Assembly (NCBI GenBank): GCA_018350325.1 | Contig: JAEVLN010000012.1 | Coordinates: 744,001-808,000, forward strand | Source: Globodera rostochiensis | Taxonomy: Eukaryota > Nematoda > Chromadorea > Rhabditida > Heteroderidae | DNA: 64,000 nt | Direction of reading: 5' to 3' | Shown: one piece after another, positions 32,938-42,498 of the stretch | Layout: each line of letters begins with the position of its first letter | Numbering within the stretch: position 1 is the first letter of the stretch | Translations under genes and position numbers: made by a program | The notes under the pieces: generated by a model | What the model was told of the DNA's origin: nothing | The model's database searches: none | What the model saw: only the letters and a program-made list of their open reading frames with translations

Positions 32938-35563
32938 TCAGGGCATTGCCGCTTCGTATTCGAGCCCGTAGTCCTCCAGCAAAGTCGTGTCAACTCGGAA
33001 CAGACCTGCCCCCGGGGATCCAATCGCCGTTTTTTTGAAATTCAATTTTGTCGACGACCATTTCACCCACCGTTTTCGCCCCATTGCTCCCCGAAGCTGT
33101 TCGCCGCCACCCAAAACAGCTGTCCATCCTCGGCATGGCCCCAGCCGATGAGGCGCACAACGTGCCAGTAGATGATCCGATCGTCAAAGTGCTCGCGGGG
33201 AAACGGATGGAATACGCCTTGGGGGAGGGAAGGCAAAGTGTTAAAGTGATCGAAGTGTTTGGATGCATTCCACCGCAATTCTCCCCTCACCCGAGTCGTA
33301 GTGCAGAAACTCTTCGGTCAACGGCAGTGCCAACGTGGTGGGTCCGTACAGGAACAGCTCCTTGCGGATGATTGTGCGGATTTGGTCCAACGTCAACGGA
33401 CCCGTCGACGACGTTTTGTTGAAGTGACCGATCACCGAAGGCAACAGCACGCGGTCGTTGCCCGCCTGATCGACGCTCATTTTGCGCGGAAACAAAGTGT
33501 ACGCGATGGAGCCTAAAAATTCAGAATGCTGCTGCTTAATCAGTCCAAATCGGTCGGTTGATAGCCCCCCCCCCGGTGATATCCCCCCCCCCCCTCCGGT
33601 GATATCCCCCCTCCCCCGATGATATCCCCCCCCTCCGGTGATATTCCTCCCCCCCCTCCGGTGATATCCCCCCTCCCCCGGTGATATCCCTCCTCCTCCC
33701 CCCCCCCCCCCCCCCTCCCGGTGCCCCCACCTTTTCGTTTGTCCGCAGCGTATCCCGCGCCGGCGCCGTTTTTGTAGTACGCCGACTGGCATTTGTCCCT
33801 TCGGCACTTGCGCTTCGCCTGTTCCTCCGCGTAAAGGTCGGGCGTACACGGCGTCGAAAGTGGCGGAATTGTGCGTTGGTGTTAGTTTATTTGACAATTT
33901 TGGACTCTTTCTCATTACCCCACAGGCGTTGCTCACCGCGTACGGGCGACAGCCGTCGGGGCCACCGGAGACGACGCCTGAGGCGTTTAGGTAAGAAAAT
34001 AAAATTTATCATAATTTAATTAAGTGATTCTGTCAAATTAATTAAATTAAATTATAATGTTCACCCTCCAGCGTCCAATAGACCATCGCCTTCAGCGGGT
34101 CGCCCCCGAAGCAATTGCCGCAAACTTCGCAGCATTCGATGACGTCCAACGCGCTCAACTGCGTGCTTTGAGTGCCGTTCGTGTGAATGCACGTCCGGTC
34201 GGCGGCCACGCCCATCGCGGAGACGGCCTGAGGGAAAATGACGACAAATTTGGCATTTTCTGTCGACTTTAAGCGCACATAACACGAGCCGCAGCCGCCC
34301 TGGTTGGGCACCGCGTGGATGCTCGGACACATTGGCCATTTGTCGCGCGCGTCGAAATTGCGTGGCAAATGCGCCTCCGGAAACGACCCCAAAGCCCTCA
34401 AAAAAATGTTTTGAATTTTGAAACATTTTAAATTGCAGCCCCAAAGGGCTCCCTTTTTTACAAAGCTAAAAAGACCCGAACATTGGGGAGCAAATAAAAA
34501 CTCTTTTTGAAAGCAACCAAACGAAATAAATTTAGTCTCAATTAAAGCTCTGTGTGTTTAGAAGCTATTATCCTAACAGAAACTAAACGATCGTATAAGT
34601 CTTTGAAAAATTTAGTCAGAAAAAAGAGAAAAACTAAATCGACCATAATTTTTCTGAAAGTCGTCGATTTAATACCCAACAAAAGCTTCCGATTTGGATG
34701 ATTCCAAAAATAATTTAATTTTACTTTAAATGCTCCGTCATTTGTGAAGAGTCGAAAAAGCGTTGCAAATGCGTCACGTATTCTTTGATGGCCGTCAGAT
34801 TCTTCAACGCCTTCTGGTGGTTGAAGGTCGACTGGCGAATGCCGAAAGGGTTGAAGCGCGCCTAAACGTTTTTTGAATTTAAAAAGAATTTTAAAAAATT
34901 AAATTCAATTCCAAAATATGTTTTTATTTATTTGTTTATTTGTATTGCCTTCCACTTCACATCCGTCGCACTGTTCACAGAATCGACCAATCGCTTTAAA
35001 TAGGCAATTTCGTCCGCGCGCGCTCTCTGAAGCGCGTCGGCGCGTAAATGCGTGAAAACGGCGACACAAACCAAAACGGCGGCCTGTTTGGGGGGGGGGG
35101 AGGTTTGTTTTCGATGATTTGGAGGTGATCTGATCGAATAAATAACAAAGTTTCCCCATGGAACTGATCAGAGTTGATCAGATTAGCAAATCCCCAAACC
35201 TTCCTTTGCCTACAAATTGCCCCCCCCCCAGAATCGTTGTTCTGAATGCCCAAACCAGACCTGATCAGTCATAAGATCAGATCAAGCCGATCATTATCGA
35301 TCGATTGGAGGTGAAAGTTGTTTTTGAAGCAGTTCACCCCAGCCCCCCCTCCCACCACCACCACAACCCATCCACGCACCGGCGGCCAACAAAAGTGCGA
35401 CAAATGTGCACACCAAACAGCGCCATCTGCTCAAAATGCCTCCGGCATTGGACAGCGTGCCGTGCCGACGGGCTGAGGAGGCGGCGAGGAAATGGACGCC
35501 GGCAACCGGCGAGGAGGCCGAATGGACGCCGTCCGACGATTTGCTGGACGCCTTTTTCTTCAT
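32938..35563 (-). CDS. Cathepsin B-like cysteine peptidase with N-terminal membrane anchor
   Basis: Papain-family (C1A) peptidase of cathepsin B type. Exons read on the minus strand: 35563-35414 (or -35390), 35083-34949, 34861-34725, 34396-34279, 34227-34065, 33977 to about 33930, a piece ending at 33731, 33512-33291, 33217-33071 and 33005-32938. The catalytic Cys is in NQGGCGSCY, with Tyr where almost all family members have Trp. The His is in YWHVVRLIGWG and the Asn in WVAANSFGEQWG, so the triad is complete. LPRNFDARDKWPMCPSI marks the start of the mature enzyme. Instead of a signal peptide there is a basic head of about 50 residues followed by a hydrophobic helix (AAVLVCVAVFTHL) and a propeptide-like helix, suggesting a type II membrane protein. 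The junction near 33880-33930 needs a frame change without a clear AG and is unresolved. The intron at 34862-34948 is GC-AG. Confidence 0.8.
33560..33728. repeat. C-rich minisatellite in an intron of the cathepsin B-like gene
   Basis: About six copies of a unit built from CCGGTGATATCC followed by a C-rich filler of variable length (unit about 20-28 bases). On the transcribed minus strand it is G-rich and lies just upstream of the acceptor used at 33512. Confidence 0.75.
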
Positions 35564-35570
35564 CTTCGCA

Positions 35571-35581
35571 TCTGTGGGGGA
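35571..35581 (-). promoter_or_regulatory. Candidate trans-splice acceptor of the cathepsin B-like gene
   Basis: Reading the minus strand, the pyrimidine-rich cccctcccccacag ends seven bases before the ATG at 35563. This position suits spliced-leader addition. An alternative is that coding continues upstream from an ATG near 35614. Confidence 0.35.
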
Positions 35582-36339
35582 GGGGAGGGCGAAAACGTTC
35601 AAATTTGCTGACAATTTCCTGCAAAAAAAAATGAAAAAATTTTAATCAATAATTTGTCAAAAAATAAATATTCAAATATTAAATGCCTAAGGCATAAATT
35701 TCAAAATTTTAGTTTTTTTTTTTCAAGCAAAAGCGTTGCTGTAAAAAAGAAAAAGCATCGCTGAACATAAACTAAAATTATGAGAGAGGGGAAAAAAGTT
35801 GTGAAGCGCCTTTAGGGAATAATTTTGCCCGAGGGGATGGCCGGCCACTAATTTGGCCGCGGCGGCTTCGGCCACTTTTTCTTTGAATTCGTCCCGCCGC
35901 TTTCTTCGCCCTTTCGTTGTTCCCTTGCGGCGCCATTTCTTCGCCTTTAAAAGGTTTCCCCGACGATAATTTGGCATAGGAAACAAAACAATTAATTTTC
36001 TCGCGAAAACCAAACAAAAATAATTCCGTTCGCCCGCGGGGAGGCGCGCGCGCGCATTCAATTAGCGAAGAGAATGCCGCCTCGGGCGATGAATGAATAA
36101 AACATTAAATATGCCATTCTTTTCAAGCAAACAACGGCACATTTTGCCGACCCCCCGCAACGGCGGACCCCCCCCCCCCCCCCAAAAAAATTTGTACTAA
36201 AATTTTTGTTTGATCGAATTCCTTCAAAGAATTGAATAAGTCTAAAATAATTCGTTCAATTGTAAAAAGTTCTGACCAAAATTCGACCAAATTTGGGTGA
36301 AATTGGACACCGAAGCGTCAAAAAACGGAAGAAGCGTTT

Positions 36340-37310
36340 ATTGGGGGGGGGGGGGGGGAAGAATGGAAACGGCCAAATGAACCAAAGGCCAAAAAGCAGA
36401 CGACGCGGCTGTTGCCAGAGGGCATTTATTGGGGCGGGCGATGGCCAAAGGCAAAAGAGCGCCATGAAAAAGGAGCAAAAAAAAGGGGGGGGGGGAGGGG
36501 GGGGGGGGGTCATTGGCGGGGGGGGGCAAAACAATCAATTTATTTATTTATTTATTTTATTTGAAGTGCATTTGCCCAAAGGGCTTTTGAGCGCTTTTTC
36601 CAAAGAATTTGCTTCAAAAAAGAGAGAAAAAAGGTTGTAAAAGGCCATAAAGAATTAACAAAAACAAATCTTTGGTTTTTGAGGTCGGCCTGATTTGGTT
36701 GTTAAATATTATAAAATTATTTCCAATTTTCGATCCCTCAATTCGAATTAAAGAGTTTGCTGATTCTTTTGTGCGGTTGAGGCAGTGCAATTTTCAAAGA
36801 ACTGTCTAATTTTGGGCCATTTTTGCTTCCATCCCCCGGGGGGAGGGGGAGTAAGGATTACGCCGTGGTGTGAATGGACACAACGAAACGATGGGGGGGG
36901 GGAAGACTGGAATATGAGTGAGGGGGGGGGGGGGGGAAGTGCGAATGTGTATGTTGTCCCTGTGAAGGACCAAAACACAAAGGGGGGGGGAGAAAGGCGG
37001 GCGGATGATGTGGACGGAAGGACAACGGAAGAGGACAATCGCTGATCGGAAGTGGCGGGCGGTGTTTGGAGAAGCGATGTGTGAACTGCTGGAAGAGGTG
37101 GGACATGGAATGGAATGGGAAAATGGGGGCTGAACTGCTTGAAGAGGTGGGACATGGTACACAAAAGTGAACATCGCCGGCGGGGCAAACAGGACATTGG
37201 GTTGGGGGGGTTGGGGGGGGGCTAGAAGGGTTATTGGGAAGGGGGCAGCAGGCAAACGGGTTGTACCTCCACGCAGCCATCGACGGATGTGTGGGCGGGG
37301 GGGGGGCGGT
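36340..37310. repeat. Dense G-tract region
   Basis: At least ten plus-strand G runs of 7-17 bases (for example 36343-36358, 36485-36530, 36920-36936, 36981-36990, 37204-37219, 37298-37309). They are interrupted by ordinary sequence and could support many G-quadruplexes. Confidence 0.65.
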
Positions 37311-38131
37311 CGGTGAATGGCTGACGATGATCCGGACAGTCAATTAGCATTTATCTCCCACCCAATTCTCCCATTTGGACTGACTGATTTGCTAATCAAT
37401 TATAATATAATTAATAATAATAATAATGGGGGGAGAATGGACAAACCAACCACCGATCAGTGGACCAATGCAAACAAAGTAATCATAACCTGCGTACGGA
37501 GAAGGACTACGACAGGGCGGGACAGGACAGGACAAGAACGGGAATTCCCTCCCCTCGGGGGGTAATCGTTGAAACAATTCAAATTCAAATTAATAAAAAA
37601 ATCGGCCCACCTATGGACGATGACGCGTCGCCTCGCCGCCCCTTCTCGTCAATGTCCGCGCATTGTTCGCCCCTCCAACGGCCGCCCGTCTCGACCGACG
37701 ACGGCACGCCCAAATAATTGGAGTCTCCCCGCGGGCGCCTCTTCATCAAAATGCCAATTCTCTCTTTCTTTTTGCCCTCAAATTGAATGCTCTCTTTGAA
37801 GGCTATGAAACGAATGACAGACACTCTCCGATTGTTTGGCTGGAAGAAAATTTAATTACCATTCAAATTTCCGTTTGTTTTTCAAAATACGATTCATTTG
37901 TGTCCATTCCATAAGCAAAAATAGGGAATTTGGTGTTATATATTCATTCAAATCGAAATGAAAGTGTTAAAAGAATATTTGAGAAGGGCACAAATCATTC
38001 GGAATATTTAGGCTAACAATAAATGTAAATTCATTCAATAATAATAATAATATGTACAACAACAAAAAAAAGAGATGGGCGAATAAAATCAGAATAAAAA
38101 ATTACAGCAAATTATCGGAATATCTGATCAG

Positions 38132-41100
38132 TCAGATCAGAAGGCGCCCGCCAGTGTCCTCATCCATTTCGGCATTTTGATCAATCGTTTTTTTGTCCTC
38201 CTCCGCCAAATGGGCCGCCATTCTGCGGACAATGTCAATTTGATCGTCCCACAACGAACAGAGCAGCGCCGTCTCCTCCTCCTCCTCCCCATCGTCGTCC
38301 TCATCCCCTCCGGCGACGCAACAATTTGCCTTACGCCCCTCAAGCGCTTTTTGCAAAAGGCCCAAAATGGAGCCCAACAATTTCATTTCCCCCCTCGGGG
38401 AAGGCGGCGGCGGCGGCTGTCCTTCGCCAAAATAATCGCCAAAAATGTGTTGGCTCCAATTTTGGCTGCAAAAAGTTTAATTTTGAAGAAGCAATCGCAA
38501 AAAAAGATGCGCACAGTTTCTCGCGTTCCAACAACAAAATTGTGCAACTTTTGCGCAAGGCAAAACTCGGCTCGTCGTCCGTAGCGTAAATTGTGCTAAA
38601 GAAGAAAAACGTGGCCAATTGTTGTTGATCGATCGTTTTCTCTGTCTGATCAGTGATCAACCCGGTTGATTGAAACCCCCCTCCCCTTCTCCCCCGGGGG
38701 GTTTGGTTTCCTCCCCCCCCCCCCCTTCTCCCCCGGGGGGTTTGGTTTCCTCCCCCTCCCCTTCTCCCGCGGGGGGTTTGGTTTCCTCCCCCTCCCCTCT
38801 CCCCCGGGGGGTTTGTGCCATTCGACTGATCAGAAGCAGGCACAAAATGTTTGTTCTTCAACACGCACCAGCACAGATTGGCTTTGCCCAGCACTTCCCG
38901 CCGCCTGTCACTCACGCGGACCCCGCAGCGTTCGGCGAGTGCAATAAAAAGGTCTGAATTTAAAAGAAATGGATCCGGCATTTCTCATACCCCCGGGTTT
39001 CCGGGCATTTTTATTAGGGGAAAAATAATAATTGTTTGTTGACTTATTATTTTCTGCTCACCCCTCGGGGGCTAAATTTTCTCAAAAATATTTTATTAAG
39101 CGTCGGAAAAAACAACCTTCAGGATGCATTTTTTCTGTTTTTTTTGATTTTCTTCATATTGTATTCCCCCCCCCCCGCCCCCTGTCTTCTCAACGAGTTC
39201 AAATGCAACACACCCTGTGGCATGGCGACACGATTGAACGGATTCCACGCATTCTGATCAGTGATTTGTTGTTTTGTTCTTTGATTATATTCCAACTCCC
39301 ACCATTCGAAAGCCGTACTCCACCCAAAGGCGGGCGTTGTCGTGCGCGCCATAACATACAAAAAGTTGGTTGCCGGCGGGCACAAAATGTTGGTCGGCAC
39401 GGATCAAATAGTGACGCGAATGTTTGTGATCGAACATGGCGACGCACTAATTTTGAGGGGGGGGGGGGGGAGGTGAACGAATTGAACATTAAATTGAATG
39501 TCAAGTCGCCCACCTGAGCGTCTGTGCTGTGGTTGAGCATGTCGACGAGCGGGACGATGGCCAACGACCCACCGTAATCCTCCTCCTCCTCCCCCCGGTC
39601 CGTCGTCGTTACCGTAATCGGAAGTTGAATGTGGACCTTCGGGAATTTGAGTTTCAAATTCGACGGAGATTATTCAACAAACTCTCTGAAATATTTTCTG
39701 TCCTCCCGCCGTCCAACGGCCGTCGCATCCGCCGACCCTTCCGCCGTTTGAGTCCGCCGCCGCCGCCGGCATTGTGCCGCGGGGGATGGCCGTCGTCAAC
39801 TTCGGCACAACAATTGCCCCTGGGGGAATCGACCAACCGATGGAAGGGCAAATTGTGAACAAAAATGCAACTAAAATTGACATTTTAATTCCAATTTTCG
39901 CCCTCTTTTTTATGTTTTTACCGCGTGTTAACGACGTGCCACGCCCAACAGCACATTTCACGCCAAAATTCAATGGATTCGCGCGGCAATTTGTCAAAAT
40001 TCGAAGCGTCAAATGTTTCCCCCTCCAGCGAACGGCGCCCATTCGCTTTTTGGACGCAATTTGAAAATGGATAAAGCAAATTGAAAAGCTAAAAAATGCG
40101 GGAAAATGCAATTCCAATTTTCGTTTTTTCGTGCCAACTTTTTTTTCCAACACGCGCAATTCGGCCAATTGGCCCAACAATTTGCTTTTGGCCTCTTGCG
40201 GCAATTTGTCAGCGACACGGCGCAGCCGACAAAAGTCGTCGCCCCGCAAAAAATGGCGAAAAAGGGGCGTGCCGAAACGAAGTGGCAAAATGCCGAGGTA
40301 AGGCCGCCACCTGAAGAGAGAAAATGTAAGTTTAAGAAGGAATAAGGAAGCCAAAAATGTTCAAATTCCCTAACAAATTAACACAAAAAAACCAATTCAA
40401 TCCCCCCCCCCTTAAATTTGATCAATTCACTGCCATCACAAAGGCGCCGGCCGCCCCAATAATTCTGTGCCAAAAACTCGCAACAAAATAATTCGAAATT
40501 GGGGCGCCCATTCAAAGCTCCAAAAGTCGCCATCAAAGAATTGTTGGTAGGCAAAAGCAAAGCAATTTTCAAATCGTTCAAAAAGCTTTTTTTGATCAAC
40601 AAAATTGCATTTAAATTGCGGTCCAAATCATCAGAAAGTAATGCAAAGTCGGCGGTCCGTCCTGTTCAGTGCTGAACCAGTCGAGTCCGACTCGGGTGTC
40701 TGCAACCCAAACATGGGCCTTTAGGCCATTTGGGTTCTTTAAAACAGATTCTGAATGTCGGGGGGTTCTTTCTGTTCACCAGAATTCGTCGTCGTCGTCG
40801 GCGGACTTTTGGTGAGGCCGCCGACTTTTGCGCATTTGTATAAAACGGGCAAAGCCCGGCGGAATGTCCATTTCCCATTGCACCAAAAAGGGCACGCCGT
40901 CCGCCGACTGTTCGCAAAAGCAGTCGAAATGGACGCGTTCAAAACAGAAAAAGAGAGCCAACACTTCGGCCGGGTCGAGTTGAACTCTAAAAAACGGGGG
41001 AAAATTATTTTCTATTTATGTTTAAAGGTGTTGGACACAAATCGAATGGCTTTCCGGGCCAAAATCCCGGGGGTTTTGACCTTTGATCTCCCGGACCCCG

Positions 41101-41661
41101 AGAAAATTGGCCCCGGTTTGCCCCGGGTTTGATTGCCCGATAATCCAAACCCGGCAGGTCTTTTAATTATTTCTAAAATGCCAACCGGTGGGGGGGGGGG
41201 AACAAGCAGTTCAATGCCCTGTAAGTCCCCACCTCTCCATAATGTATGCATATTCCGGAATGTCGGCCACCATTCCCGCCGTTAGCATTGTCCGCTCGGG
41301 AACCTCAAAATGTCATTTATATAATTGAAGTGTAAAAACGATTCGATTAAACAAACAATTTTTTTCATAGATTGAGTCATTCAAAAGCCAAAATTTGATT
41401 AAACCATGCACTTTTTTGAATAAAAATTATTTTTGTCCGCCGTCCATTCACTCGCCCCCCCCCAAACGTCCGCAAGCCGTTCACTTTAATCGCTATTTCG
41501 TTCAGTCGAATGTCCTCCCGCGCAAAAAGACCGTAGCCCATCGACTCGTCGTCGACCGGCCGCCGCAACTCCACTTTTGGCCACAGCAATTGGCCATCCC
41601 CCCGCTGTTGCTGAGTGTGAAGCCATCGCTCAAAATTTGCCATGGCGTCGTCGCGAAACAT
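38132..41661 (-). CDS. SET-domain protein methyltransferase, SETD3/SETD4/Rubisco-LSMT type
   Basis: These enzymes use S-adenosylmethionine to methylate lysine or histidine in proteins such as actin and histones. Minus-strand exons recognised: 41661-41485 (ATG start MFRDDAMANFERWL; contains SMGYGLFAREDI, the SET N-core), 41303-41233 (PERTMLTAGMVAD), 40986 to about 40880, 40310 to about 40146 (WRPYLGILPLRFGTPLF), about 40065-39930 ending in VVNTR, about 39660-39514 (IVPLVDMLNHS, the conserved NHS of the catalytic core), 39446-39303 (YGAHDNARLWVEYGFRM, the Tyr-containing C-core), 39263-39184, about 38975-38820 and the last exons down to TGA 38132. The order of blocks is that of class VII SET enzymes with the split SET insert and a C-terminal LSMT substrate-binding part. 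The C-terminal tail has an acidic EEEEE run. The last three junctions are uncertain. I cannot tell SETD3 from SETD4. Confidence 0.8.
38686..38812. repeat. ~34-bp minisatellite in a SET gene intron
   Basis: Four copies of a unit containing CCCCCGGGGGGTTTGGTTTC and a CT-rich filler of variable length. The CCCCCGGGGGG core is a perfect inverted repeat, so each unit can form a small GC hairpin. Confidence 0.8.
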
Positions 41662-42498
41662 TTAAATTTTAATAAACACCGACAGAAATTTAAGCAGCAC
41701 ACTTTAGACCAGAAAAATGGTAAGACATAAAAGCAGAAAATAATTGTTAACTTTTAAACAAATTTTCTGAATTCAAAATGATTTTTCTTTTGTTGTTGCA
41801 TTGAAGTGAATTTGAGTTTAAATAGCTTTCGACAACAAAATTAAATGAATGGGGGGGGGGGAAGGCCAATAAACGGACACAAAAAGGGGGGGGGGGGACA
41901 TTTTGAGCTTCCTCCCGCCTCCTTTAATCAAACGGTAGGGGAAGGCCTTTAATTTACAAACTGACGGATTGATTAAAGACAATGGGAGGAAATAAAAATA
42001 AATATTTCCATTTACAGATTTTTGCTATAAAAATCTTCCTTTTGGGATATATTCACAAAATAAATAAAAAATAAAATATTGACAGACTGTGACCGGCGGA
42101 AAGTGACAAAAATCAAAGCAAAAAGTGAAAAGATGAAAGAAAAGCAGCAAATTTGCAATGAATTGAACAAAAATGTTTGGGTAATTGCATAAAAATTGCC
42201 GCCGTTTTGCACTAAAGACGAAAAAAGTAACACAAAATGAAAACTTTAATTGTCGGACCGATTTCTAAGCAGCTTTTTATACTGACGAAAAAATGCCGAA
42301 ACGATTTGGTCAAAAACGGATTTTACTTTGGAAATGGACACAAAAAAAAGATTTTTTAAAGTTATTTTTTGTGCACAAAACGGCGTTTTTATCTATCCAA
42401 AAAACAAATTGCACATTTTTTCAATCAATGCCCAGGGGGGGGGGGCGGGCAGATCGATTCAATTAATTGTCAACCAATCAAAACATTCGTTCGTTCTT
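41662..42498. other. Spacer between two minus-strand genes
   Basis: AT-rich with G runs at 41851-41860, 41887-41897 and 42434-42443. No gene signal was seen. It would hold the 3' end signals of the PHYHIP-like gene and the promoter of the SET gene. Confidence 0.4.

Larger units (their letters stand above)
35564..38131. other. Gene-poor region with G/C tracts and two doubtful exons
   Basis: Most of 36150-37560 is G or C runs of 8-18 bases. Two minus-strand frames deserve mention only as doubtful: one at 35813-36000 encoding a very basic segment (KKWRRKGTTKGRRKRRDEF), and one at 37606-37824 (ETGGRWRGEQCADIDEKG) that ends at a gtgggc donor. Neither has a partner exon or a domain I know. A duplicated stretch with GAAGAGGTGGGACATGG occurs at 37091 and 37142. 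Confidence 0.35.
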
